Shown: positions 8,959 to 16,978 of the stretch, piece after piece
How positions within the stretch are numbered: the stretch's first letter is position 1
Layout: every line of letters starts with the position of its first letter
Origin: CAWDVK01 sp963805715
GTDB lineage: Bacteria; Actinomycetota; Actinomycetes; Streptosporangiales; Streptosporangiaceae
Assembly (NCBI GenBank): GCA_963805715.1
Contig: CAWDVK010000009.1
Location: 806,001 to 870,000, forward strand
DNA: 64,000 nt
Reading direction: 5' to 3'
Translations under genes and position numbers: made by a program
Notes under the pieces: generated by a model
The model's input: only the letters and a program-made list of their open reading frames with translations
Told to the model about the DNA's origin: nothing
The model's database searches: none

Positions 8959-10329
8959 CTACAGGTCCTTGCGCGGCCGCAGTTCCCTGGGCGGCCGGCC
9001 CACCGCCACGGCGAGCGCCCCGAGCAGGATCAGCGCCATCCCGGCGATGCCGGTCCCGGCGAACGGGAAGCCGGTCACCGGCAGGCCCGGACCAGGCCTG
9101 GATGAGGTCGGCGCGGGCGACGGCGATATCGGCGACGCGGACGGCCGGGGCCGCGGGTGCCTGGTCGGCGTCGGCGCGGGGGTCGGCGTGACCGGCGGCG
9201 GCACGGCCGCCCGCCACTGGATGACTACCTGGCCGTTGCCGCCGTCGCCGAAGCCGTTCCCGCTGCTGGCGTCGCCGCCGCCCCAGCTGAGACCGGGCAG
9301 GTAGAACGGGTTCCTGATGGCTGCGCTGGCCGGCGGGGTGCCCTGGCCGGGCGCGACGCTCGTCGCGGTCAGCCCGGCCACGGTCACCGCGTCGCTGACG
9401 CCTGCCCCGCCGGCATAGCCGGAACCGCCGCCGCCTGCGCCGTTCGGCCTGCCGATGATCAGCACCTGGCAGCGGCCGCCGCCGCCGCCGAAGTACCCGC
9501 CGCCGCCACCGCCGCCGCCCACGAGGGTGCCGCCGAGGACGGGCACGATCACCGTGCTGCCGCCGCCGTTCCCGCCGAGATACGGGCCGCCGGGATTGGG
9601 CGATGTCCCGCCCGATCCGAGGCAAAACAGCGGCGGCCCGCCGCCCGCGCCGCCGCTGGCCTGGGTGCCGGGAGCGCCCGAGTAGCTGGTGCCGTCGGAT
9701 CCGCCGACGGTGCCGCCGCCGCCACCGCCGCCGATCCGCAGCGTGCTGCCAGCCGACGAGCCCGGCGACGCGCCGCCGCCGCCGCCCGAGATGAGCAGCG
9801 GGCTCTGGTCGTCATCCCCGTTCCAGAGCGCGCTCATCCCGCCGCCGCTGCCGCCGCCGTAGCGGCCCTTGCCGCCGATGCCGCCGCCGCCGAAGGCGAA
9901 GTGGCCCGGCATGACGTTGCTGGCATAGCCGCCCTGGCCCACGGTGACCGTCAGCCGCTGGCCGGCCGTGACGGCGACGTGGCCGGCGGTGAAGCCGCCC
10001 GAGCCGGCCGTGTACTGATCGGTGGTCAGCTGGGCACTGGCGCCGCCGCCGCCCGCTCCCCACTCGAGCACGCCGATGGTCGCCACCCCCGCGGGCACGA
10101 TGAACTGCTGGTCGCCGCCGGTGTAAGAGTAGCGGCGGCAGCGGGTGTACGGCGGCTGCGGACGACAGGCCCCCGGTGCGCTGGCAGGCGCGATCGGCCG
10201 GGCGGCCGGCCGCCCGGCGGGCTGCGCGCTGGCGGCAGCGGGCAGCAGGGCCGCCGGCCCGGCCGCCAGGCCGATGCCTGCCGCGATGACGCCAAGCCCG
10301 GCTAATCTCACTCGGCGATCTCGGGGCAT
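8959..10329 (-). CDS. Secreted glycine-rich surface protein with LPxTG sorting signal
   Basis: The 456-residue protein starts at the ATG at 10329, with GGAGGG five to six bases upstream. It has an Arg-rich n-region, a long hydrophobic signal peptide ending near ASAQP, then a domain dominated by Gly runs such as GGGGGGGTVGG and GGGGGGGGYFGGGGG alternating with short hydrophobic strands. This resembles the Gly-rich domain of ALK-type receptors and bacterial polyglycine-helix surface proteins. A Pro/Thr/Ser wall-spanning stretch precedes GLPVTG, a hydrophobic helix and a basic tail, a classic sortase signal. I infer covalent cell-wall attachment; no sortase gene is in the window. The function of the Gly-rich domain is unknown. 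Confidence 0.85.
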   Translation of the reverse strand: MPRDRRVRLAGLGVIAAGIGLAAGPAALLPAAASAQPAGRPAARPIAPASAPGACRPQPPYTRCRRYSYTGGDQQFIVPAGVATIGVLEWGAGGGGASAQLTTDQYTAGSGGFTAGHVAVTAGQRLTVTVGQGGYASNVMPGHFAFGGGGIGGKGRYGGGSGGGMSALWNGDDDQSPLLISGGGGGASPGSSAGSTLRIGGGGGGGTVGGSDGTSYSGAPGTQASGGAGGGPPLFCLGSGGTSPNPGGPYLGGNGGGSTVIVPVLGGTLVGGGGGGGGYFGGGGGRCQVLIIGRPNGAGGGGSGYAGGAGVSDAVTVAGLTATSVAPGQGTPPASAAIRNPFYLPGLSWGGGDASSGNGFGDGGNGQVVIQWRAAVPPPVTPTPAPTPTRHPRPRPSASPISPSPAPTSSRPGPGLPVTGFPFAGTGIAGMALILLGALAVAVGRPPRELRPRKDL

Positions 10330-10347
10330 CGGACCCTCCCACTCTGC

Positions 10348-10373
10348 GGTTGAAGCGGCTGGCCGCTCCAACC
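10348..10373 (-). promoter_or_regulatory. 5' leader stem-loop upstream of the LPxTG protein
   Basis: On the coding strand, arms GGTTGGAGCGG and CCGCTTCAACC pair over 11 positions with one mismatch and a four-base loop. The hairpin ends about nine bases before the GGAGGG ribosome binding site. It could modulate translation or stabilise the mRNA. It does not match a riboswitch class I can recognise. Confidence 0.55.
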
Positions 10374-10583
10374 TGTTTACTAGCTCTTTGTAATCCGTCG
10401 ATCGCGGAGAGTTTATATAGCGGAGAGTCACCAGCGATGCACATTTAAGTAATCGCCAGCCGCGCGTCGTGACGATCCCGCCAGCAGCGGCGAGGTTCAG
10501 CCCGGGCTGATCCAGCCGGCGGCTAACCTGCAGCCAGCTCAGAGCTGATACGGAGCTAGCCGGCAGCGGGCTCCCGGCCGGTC

Positions 10584-11867
10584 CTATCGCACGGCTGAGG
10601 CCAGCTCGGCCTCGTCCCCCCGGGCCGGCGCCCGCAGGTCACCGGCGCGCATCCGGCGCACGTCCCGCGGGATCAGGGCCAGCGCGGAGGCCAGGACGAT
10701 CAGCGCGGCCGCGCCATACTGCGTCAGCGAAACGCCGTCCGGCCCGAGTGCCGCGGCGAGCGGCCCCGCGGCCAGCGCGCCCAGCGGCATCGCCATCACC
10801 GAGCCGAGCGCGTCATAGGACGACACCCTGGCCAGCTTGCCCGGCGGGATGTTCCTCGCCATCGCGACGGTCCACTGCACCATCATGATCTCCATCGTGA
10901 TGCCGAGCCCGAGCGAGGCCAGGCAGATCACCGGGAGGGGCCACAGCATGGCCAGCGAGAGGGGCGAGATGGCCGTCGCGCCCCCGATGGTCACGACGAA
11001 GAGCATCGGCCGCCGGGGCGTGAAGCGCAGCGAGAGCAGGCCGCCCGCGATCAGCCCGACCGACTCGGCCGCGGTGATGGCGCCCCAGGCAGCCGGGCCG
11101 CCCAGGTGAGCCCGCGCCACAACCGGGCCGAGCACCTGGAAGGAGCCGTACCAGGCCATCAGGATCACGCCGAACTGGGCCACGATGGTCCACAGCCAGG
11201 TATGCGACCGGAACTCCGACCAGCCGACCTGCAGGTCGCGCAGCATCCCGGAGGCGTGCATGCGCTCGTGCGCCGCCACCCGCAGCCCCAGCATCAGCGG
11301 CAGCGTGCCGAACATCCCGGTGCCGCAGGCAGCCAGCGCCCAGCCGGGGCCGAACGCGGCCACGCAGAACCCGGCCAGCACGGCGCCGCCCATCATCCCG
11401 CCGTTCATCGCCAGGCGGCTGATCGCGCTGGCCTCCTGCAGGTGCCCCGAGGGCACCAGCCGGGGCAGCAGCGCCTGCGAGGCCGGGTAGAAGATCGCCA
11501 TGCCCGTGCCAGTCAGGACCTCGAGCAGGATCATCTGCCACAGCCGGGCATGACCCGCCAGGACGAGCACGCCGAAGGTGCCCTCGCCGAGCGCGATCAT
11601 GGCGTTCGCTACCGCGATGACCAGCTGCGGCCTGATCCGGTCGGCGATCACGCCGCCGATCAGCGTGAAGATCAGGGACGGCGCGATCTGAGCCGCCAGC
11701 ACGAAGGACAGGTCCTCGGTCGAGCGGGTGGCGTCCAGGACCGCGAACGAGACGCCTACCAGGGAGAAGGCGAACGCCGTCGGCGCCAGCAGGCGCTCAG
11801 CGAGCAGCAGGCGGAAGTCACGGTACCCGAGCACCGGGAAACGGCGCACGAGCGCACGCGTCACCAT
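10584..11867 (-). CDS. MFS transporter (MFS_3 / EntS-like)
   Basis: This 427-residue protein has about twelve hydrophobic helices. It opens with RRFPVLGYRDFRLLLAERLL, as in the MFS_3 group that includes the enterobactin exporter EntS and macrolide pumps, and carries an ADRIRPQ loop after helix 2 (the MFS A-like motif). It is probably a proton-driven exporter of a small molecule. Its ATG at 11867 has no clear Shine-Dalgarno sequence. It stands alone, with its back to the molybdenum hydroxylase operon. The substrate is unknown. Confidence 0.85.
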   Translation of the reverse strand: MVTRALVRRFPVLGYRDFRLLLAERLLAPTAFAFSLVGVSFAVLDATRSTEDLSFVLAAQIAPSLIFTLIGGVIADRIRPQLVIAVANAMIALGEGTFGVLVLAGHARLWQMILLEVLTGTGMAIFYPASQALLPRLVPSGHLQEASAISRLAMNGGMMGGAVLAGFCVAAFGPGWALAACGTGMFGTLPLMLGLRVAAHERMHASGMLRDLQVGWSEFRSHTWLWTIVAQFGVILMAWYGSFQVLGPVVARAHLGGPAAWGAITAAESVGLIAGGLLSLRFTPRRPMLFVVTIGGATAISPLSLAMLWPLPVICLASLGLGITMEIMMVQWTVAMARNIPPGKLARVSSYDALGSVMAMPLGALAAGPLAAALGPDGVSLTQYGAAALIVLASALALIPRDVRRMRAGDLRAPARGDEAELASAVR

Positions 11868-12219
11868 TAAAGAATCCGATCTTGTTCGTTCCAGCCGGCC
11901 CCGACTCGATGCTAGCCGGGCACGCTGACCCGCCGGAAGTTGTTTTCCGGCAGGTGGCAGGCTTGCGGCGGGGCGGCAGGCACCAGCCGCGCGCCATCAG
12001 GCGCCGCAGCCAGAGGTCACCAACACGCGCGCCCGGCTTTCTCATTCCCGGTCAGATCGGCGCATGCCGAACCCCGCGGGCGGCGGCGCCGGGCCGGTTT
12101 GACCCGGCCGCCCGGACACCGGCATGATCGCGAGTGCCGGACCGAACCGGGACATCCCGCGCTGCTGGCCGCCGCCGGCCGGGCCGCGCGAGCCCGTTCC
12201 AGCATCCCGCCGGCAGTCC
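11868..12219. other. Intergenic region upstream of MFS gene and minisatellite
   Basis: About 350 bases between the divergent MFS and hydroxylase genes. I see no gene with normal codon bias. Promoters for the leftward MFS gene and probably for the rightward operon should be here, but none can be assigned with confidence. Confidence 0.4.
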
Positions 12220-12350
12220 GGAACAGTGCCGGCCCGGAACACTGCCGGCAGTCCGGAACACTGCCGGCCCGGAACACTGCCAGCCCGGAACACTGCCGGC
12301 CCGGAACACTGCCGGCCCGGAACACTGCCGGCCCGGAATGCCGCCGGCCC
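12220..12350 (+). repeat. 16-bp tandem repeat (minisatellite) in hydroxylase leader
   Basis: Eight units beginning GGAAC follow one another at 12220, 12236, 12255, 12271, 12287, 12303, 12319 and 12335. The consensus is GGAACACTGCCGGCCC; one unit is 19 bases long and the last is degenerate. The array ends 44 bases before the molybdenum hydroxylase start. Units are contiguous with no spacer, so this is not CRISPR. Each contains GCCGGC, so the array can fold in several registers. Confidence 0.9.
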
Positions 12351-12394
12351 GGAGGGTAGTTGCGCATGGCGGTCAGCGCGCTGGAGAGGAGCTG

Positions 12395-14707
12395 ATGCAG
12401 GTGAGCATCCTGGGCACCCGGGTCCTGCGGACCGAGGATCCCCGCTTCCTGACGAGCGGCGGCATCTATACCGAGGACCTGGTGGACGACCGGCTGGCCG
12501 GTGCCTGCCACGTGTTCTTCGTGCGCTCCCCCGTCGCCCACGCCCGGATCCGCAGCGTGGACGTGAGCGCGGCACTCGCCGCGCCCGGTGTCGTTGCCGC
12601 CTATACCGGGCAGGACCTGGCTGACCTGCCGGTGATCAAGCCGCCGATGGCCGGCCTGCTGAACCAGCAGATGGAGCAGCGCCTGCTGGCCACCGATGTC
12701 GTCCGCTATGTCGGCGAGGCGGTGGCCATCGTCGTCACCGAGCACCCCTACCAGGGCGAGGATGCCGTCGAGCTGGTCGAGGTCGATTACGACCTGCTGC
12801 CCGCCGTCGTCGGCCTGGAGGCCGCGGCCGCCGACGAGGTCCTGCTGTTCGAGGAGGCCGGCACCAACGTGGCCGCCGTCTTCGGGGACCGGGCGGCGCT
12901 CAAGGCCGACCTGTTCGAGGGCTGCGACGCCGTGGTCTCGCGGACTGTCGTGAACCAGCGGGTGGCGCCGGCGCCGATGGAGTCCAGGGCCGCGGCCGCG
13001 GTCTGGGGCGAGGACGGGCGGCTGACCGCCTGGATCCCGAACCAGGGCGCCCAGGGCACCCGCGGCGCGCTGGCCAGGCTGCTCGGCGTCGACAAGGCGC
13101 AGGTCCGGATCATCACCCCCGATGTCGGCGGCGCCTTCGGCGCCAAGTTCGGCGCCGACCCCGAGCACGGCGTAGTGGCCTGGGTAGCACGGCAGCTCGG
13201 CCGGCCCGCGCGGTGGGCGGAGACCCGGTACGAGAACCTGATCGCGATGACGCACGGCCGGGCGCAGCAGCAGGCCATCACAATCGGCGGCAGCCGCGAC
13301 GGGACGGTGCTGGCCTACCGGCTGGAGATCCTCCAGGACGCCGGCGCCTACCCCAGGCTCGGCGGCATCCTGCCGTCCCTGACCATCCTGATGACCACCG
13401 GCCCGTACTCCTTCCCGCGCGCCGAGGCGGTGGCCAGGACCGTCGTCACCACGACCACCCCGCTCGGCGCCTACCGGGGCGCGGGGCGCCCGGAGGCGAC
13501 CGCGGCGCTGGAGCGCGCGATGGACATGTTCGCGGCCGAGATCGGGATGGACCCCGCCGAGGTGCGGCGGAAGAACCTGCTGCCGCCGTTCTCCGAGCCG
13601 CACCAGACCCCGTTTGGCGCCCTGTATGACAGCGGGGACTACGTCACCGCCCTGGACAAGGCCCTGGAAGCGGCCGGTTACGACGAGCTGCGCCGCGAGC
13701 AGGCCCGGCGCCGGGATACCGGCGATGCCATCCAGCTCGGCATCGGCCTCGCGTCCTATGTGGAGATCACCGGCGGCGGGGACGAGTCCGGCCCGCCGCA
13801 GGAGAACGCGACGGTCGAGGTGCACCCGGACGGCACGGCCACGATCCTGACCGGGACGTCGCCGCACGGGCAGGGCCATGCCACGGCCTGGGCCATGCTG
13901 GCCAGCGACGAGCTCGGGATCCCGGTCGAGAGGATCACCCTGAAGTGGGGCGACACCGACCTGATTCCCGAGGGCGGCGGCACCGGCGGATCGCGCAGCC
14001 TGCAGCAGGGCGGCGCGGCGGTGCAGCAGGCATCCAAAGAGCTCATCGAGGTCGCCCGGCGGCGGGCGGCCGAGGAACTGGAGGCCAGCCCGGCGGACCT
14101 GGTCTTCGACGCAGCCCGCAGTGCCTTCGCGGTGGCCGGCGATCCGGACGCCTCGGTACCGCTCGCGCAGCTGGCGCTGGGCGAGCCGCTGCTGGTCCGG
14201 ACGATCTTCTCCGCCCCCGGCGCCACCTACCCGTTCGGCACGCACGTGGCCGTCGTCGATGTCGACACCGAGACGGGAAAGGCCGTGCTGCGCCGGGTGG
14301 TCACCGTTGATGACGCCGGCGTGGTGCTGAACCCGCTGCTGGCCGAGGGCCAGCGGCACGGCGGCATCGCGCAGGGCGCGGCGCAGGCGCTGCTGGAGGA
14401 ATTCGTCTATGACGCGGACGGCAATCCGCTGACGACGAGCTTCGCCGACTACCCGTTCCTGTCCGCGACCGAGGTACCCAGCTTCGAGCTGGCCGACATG
14501 GCCACCGCTACCTCCTACAACCCGCTGGGTGCCAAGGGCATCGGCGAGGCTGGCACCATCGGCGCGACGCCCGCGGTGCAGAACGCGGTCGTCGATGCGC
14601 TGGCCCACCTGGGCGTGCGCCATATCGACATGCCCACCTCGCCGCAGCGAGTCTGGCAGGCACTGCAGGCAGCCGGCCTGGCCGGCACCGGATCGGAGGG
14701 TGCGTAA
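12395..14707 (+). CDS. Molybdenum hydroxylase large subunit (xanthine dehydrogenase / form II CODH-like)
   Basis: This 770-residue molybdopterin-cytosine-dinucleotide subunit belongs to the xanthine dehydrogenase family. It would oxidise an aldehyde, N-heterocycle or possibly CO, passing electrons to the two subunits encoded next. The active-site loop reads AYRGAGRPEA near residue 360, the form II signature, rather than the AYxCSFR loop of true form I CO dehydrogenase. A GIGEAGTIG segment near residue 718 carries the catalytic Glu. VGGAFGAKFG is a pterin-contact motif. The ATG at 12395 is chosen for the strong GGAGAGGAG upstream; the open frame extends back through the minisatellite but that part lacks family similarity. 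Order is large, small, medium. Confidence 0.92.
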   Translation: MQVSILGTRVLRTEDPRFLTSGGIYTEDLVDDRLAGACHVFFVRSPVAHARIRSVDVSAALAAPGVVAAYTGQDLADLPVIKPPMAGLLNQQMEQRLLATDVVRYVGEAVAIVVTEHPYQGEDAVELVEVDYDLLPAVVGLEAAAADEVLLFEEAGTNVAAVFGDRAALKADLFEGCDAVVSRTVVNQRVAPAPMESRAAAAVWGEDGRLTAWIPNQGAQGTRGALARLLGVDKAQVRIITPDVGGAFGAKFGADPEHGVVAWVARQLGRPARWAETRYENLIAMTHGRAQQQAITIGGSRDGTVLAYRLEILQDAGAYPRLGGILPSLTILMTTGPYSFPRAEAVARTVVTTTTPLGAYRGAGRPEATAALERAMDMFAAEIGMDPAEVRRKNLLPPFSEPHQTPFGALYDSGDYVTALDKALEAAGYDELRREQARRRDTGDAIQLGIGLASYVEITGGGDESGPPQENATVEVHPDGTATILTGTSPHGQGHATAWAMLASDELGIPVERITLKWGDTDLIPEGGGTGGSRSLQQGGAAVQQASKELIEVARRRAAEELEASPADLVFDAARSAFAVAGDPDASVPLAQLALGEPLLVRTIFSAPGATYPFGTHVAVVDVDTETGKAVLRRVVTVDDAGVVLNPLLAEGQRHGGIAQGAAQALLEEFVYDADGNPLTTSFADYPFLSATEVPSFELADMATATSYNPLGAKGIGEAGTIGATPAVQNAVVDALAHLGVRHIDMPTSPQRVWQALQAAGLAGTGSEGA

Positions 14708-15219
14708 TGCGGGTCGAGCTCACCGTCAACGGCAGGGCCCGGGCTGACGAGGTCGAGGACCGGCTGCTGCTGATCCACTACCTGCGCGAGGTGTGCGGGC
14801 TGCGCGCCGCCAACGTCGGCTGCGACACAACGTCCTGCGGCGCATGCACCGTGCTGCTGGACGGCCAGTCGGTGAAATCCTGCACCGTCCTCACCGCGCA
14901 GGCGGCGGGCCGCGAGGTCACGACCGCGGAAGCGCTCGCCTCCGATGCCGGGCTGCACCCGGTACAGGCCGCCTTCCAGCAGGAGCACGGCCTGCAGTGC
15001 GGATTCTGCACGCCGGGCATGGTGATGGCGGCGGTGGGGCTGCTCGCGGAGAATCCGCATCCCACCGAGGCCGAGGTCCGCGAGGGACTCGAGGGCAACC
15101 TGTGCCGGTGCACCGGCTATCACAACATCGTCCGCGCCGTGCTGACCGCCGCCGCGGCCGGCCCCGGTGGCCCGGCCAGTCGCGGCGCAGGCCATGACGA
15201 GCACGAGGTGAGCGCATGA
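14707..15219 (+). CDS. Molybdenum hydroxylase small subunit, 2Fe-2S protein
   Basis: The 170-residue electron-transfer subunit has both expected iron-sulfur clusters. The N-terminal plant-ferredoxin cluster uses Cys39, Cys44, Cys47 and Cys59. The C-terminal helical cluster uses Cys99, Cys102, Cys134 and Cys136 in QCGFCTPG and LCRCTGY. It moves electrons from the Mo cofactor to FAD. Its ATG overlaps the end of the large-subunit gene, and its stop overlaps the medium-subunit start, so stoichiometric translation is likely. A His/Glu-rich tail extends beyond the second cluster. Confidence 0.95.
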   Translation: MRVELTVNGRARADEVEDRLLLIHYLREVCGLRAANVGCDTTSCGACTVLLDGQSVKSCTVLTAQAAGREVTTAEALASDAGLHPVQAAFQQEHGLQCGFCTPGMVMAAVGLLAENPHPTEAEVREGLEGNLCRCTGYHNIVRAVLTAAAAGPGGPASRGAGHDEHEVSA

Positions 15220-16031
15220 TCCCCGCGCCATTCGACTACATCGCGGCGCAGTCCGCCGATCATGCGCTCGGCCTGCTGGCCACGCATGGCGATGATGCCA
15301 AGCTGCTGGCCGGCGGTCACTCCCTGCTGCCGATGATGAAGCTCAGGCTCGCCACTCCCGCCGTGCTGATCGACATCGGCGGGCTGGGCGAGCTGGCCGG
15401 GATCTCGGCGGATGGCGGCGACCTGGTCATCGGAGCGGCCACCCGGCACGCTGAGCTGGCCGCCTCCGAGCTCGTCCGGGCCGACGCCCCGCTGCTCTCG
15501 CATGCTGCCGCGCAGGTGGGCGATCCGCAGATCCGGCACCGGGGCACCATCGGCGGCTCGCTCGCGCACGCGGACCCGGCCGCTGACCTGCCCATGGCCC
15601 TCGTCGCCCTGGGCGGGTCGGTCGAGCTGCGCGGACCGGGCGGCACCAGGCGGGTCAGCGCTGATGACTTCTTCGCCGGGTTCTTCGAGACCGCGCTGGA
15701 GCCGGCGGAGCTGCTCACCGCCGTGCGCGTGCCGCGGCAGCCGGGCGCGGGCTGGGGCTACGAGAAGTTCACCCGGCGCGCCAACGACTGGGCGATCGTG
15801 GGGGTCGCCGCGGTCGGCGGCCGGATCGCGCTGGCCAACATGGGCCCGAGGCCGCTGCGCGCCACCGCGGCCGAGCAGGCGCTGGCCGGCGGGGCGAGCC
15901 CGGCCGAGGCGGCGCAGCACGCGGCCGAGGGCACCGCACCGGGCGAGGACATGCACGCCGACCGGGCCTACCGCCAGCATCTCGCCAGGGTCCTGACCCG
16001 CCGGGCGCTCGAGCGCCAGCTGGCCGGGTAG
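15216..16031 (+). CDS. Molybdenum hydroxylase medium subunit, FAD-binding
   Basis: This 271-residue subunit binds FAD and completes the heterotrimer. The FAD-binding motifs are visible as LAGGHSLLPMMKLRLATP near residue 31 and TIGGSLAHADPAADLP near residue 110, followed by the CO dehydrogenase flavoprotein C-terminal domain. The ATG overlaps the previous stop by four bases (ATGA). Accessory genes for cofactor insertion (XdhC, CoxD or CoxE types) are not in the window, so maturation must rely on genes elsewhere. Confidence 0.93.
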   Translation: MIPAPFDYIAAQSADHALGLLATHGDDAKLLAGGHSLLPMMKLRLATPAVLIDIGGLGELAGISADGGDLVIGAATRHAELAASELVRADAPLLSHAAAQVGDPQIRHRGTIGGSLAHADPAADLPMALVALGGSVELRGPGGTRRVSADDFFAGFFETALEPAELLTAVRVPRQPGAGWGYEKFTRRANDWAIVGVAAVGGRIALANMGPRPLRATAAEQALAGGASPAEAAQHAAEGTAPGEDMHADRAYRQHLARVLTRRALERQLAG

Positions 16032-16128
16032 GACGTCCTGGTGCGCCCGGGCTTCCCTGCGGGAGCAGGTCAGCCGGCGCGGCGGCGGCTGACCCATGTA
16101 CCCGGCTTTGCTGGGTAGCACTTAGCTC

Positions 16129-16932
16129 ATGGCGGACTCTGGAAGCACTCAAGCCGATCCGGCCGGGACATCCGGCGAGGTACTCCCCCGGCAGGTGGCC
16201 GAGCTGGCCGGTGATCTCAGCGAGGCCCGCAGCACATCGCGGCGGCGCGAGATCACGGCCGCCATCGCCCGGCTGGCCGGCCGCGGCGGCCGGCTGACCT
16301 GGACCGGCGTGCAGGCAGGCGGCCGGGCCACCTGGACAGGCACCCGGGCCGGCGGCCGCAGGCTGACCGCCGAGGTGCTGGCGATGGCTCCCCGGCTGCC
16401 GGTCCGCGACCAGCAGGTGCTCCGGGCCCAGTTTCCCGGCCTGGGGCCGGACGGCCTGGCCGACGCCCTGATCCACGGCGCCGCCCGCGCCTCTGGCGGC
16501 GTGGGCGCGGCAGTCGGGGCGGCCATGGTGCTGCCCTTCATCCCCGCGGCCCCGGTGGAGATCGCGGTCGAGACCCTCGCGCTGGTCGGTATCGAGCTCA
16601 AGCTCATCGCCGAGCTGCATGAGGTGTACGGGCTGCGGGCTCCTGGCTCGCGAGTCGAGCGCATGGTGACCTATATCGGCGCCTGGGCGCACCGCCGGGG
16701 CGTCGGGCTGGCGCCCGGCGAGCTGGTTCTCGCCGTCGGCTCGCCGCTGTGGCGGCGGCTGGAACGCCGGCTGCTCGCCCGGGCCGGGCGCAGCGCGACC
16801 TCGCTCGGGCCGCTGCTGACCGGAGCGGCGGCCGGCGCGCTGCTGAACCGGCGCGAGACCCGCAAGCTGGGCCACGACATCCGCAATGACCTGCGCAAGC
16901 GCTCCCCGCATCCGGCCAGCTGGCCGACCTAG
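16129..16932 (+). CDS. Conserved hypothetical protein with central hydrophobic segment
   Basis: I do not recognise a characterised family. The 267-residue product has a Gly/Arg/Thr-rich segment with repeated TWTG and AGGR patterns (about 55-80), then a hydrophobic stretch with VGAAVGAAMVLPFIPAAP and ALVGIELKLIAELHEVYG. This loosely resembles EcsC-like proteins that associate peripherally with membranes. It begins with an ATG at 16129, has normal codon bias and ends in a basic tail. It stands between the hydroxylase operon and a convergent DUF885 gene and is separated from the latter by a hairpin. Confidence 0.7.
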   Translation: MADSGSTQADPAGTSGEVLPRQVAELAGDLSEARSTSRRREITAAIARLAGRGGRLTWTGVQAGGRATWTGTRAGGRRLTAEVLAMAPRLPVRDQQVLRAQFPGLGPDGLADALIHGAARASGGVGAAVGAAMVLPFIPAAPVEIAVETLALVGIELKLIAELHEVYGLRAPGSRVERMVTYIGAWAHRRGVGLAPGELVLAVGSPLWRRLERRLLARAGRSATSLGPLLTGAAAGALLNRRETRKLGHDIRNDLRKRSPHPASWPT

Positions 16933-16952
16933 CCGACCGACCCAGCCGGCCC

Positions 16953-16975
16953 GCCAGCCCGGCCCGGCGGCTGGC
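16953..16975. terminator. Bidirectional hairpin terminator
   Basis: Perfect seven-bp arms GCCAGCC and GGCTGGC enclose a nine-base GC loop. The hairpin lies in the 46-base gap between convergent genes ending at 16932 and 16979. Confidence 0.65.
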
Positions 16976-16978
16976 TGG

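Noticed and set aside
10374..10450. Riboswitch (for example a c-di-AMP type) in the leader of the LPxTG protein gene
   Set aside because: The leader is AT-rich with a good hairpin, but I could not match the conserved blocks of any known class.
12220..12350. Possible CRISPR array
   Set aside because: The 16-bp units are contiguous without unique spacers, and no cas gene is nearby.
12017..14623. Very long minus-strand open frame opposite the molybdenum hydroxylase gene
   Set aside because: It is a high-GC antisense shadow: no family similarity and no start signals, while the plus-strand frame carries complete motifs.
12395..16031. Form I aerobic CO dehydrogenase (coxMSL)
   Set aside because: The large subunit has AYRGAGR rather than AYxCSFR, the subunit order is large-small-medium, and no CoxD/E/F/G genes follow.
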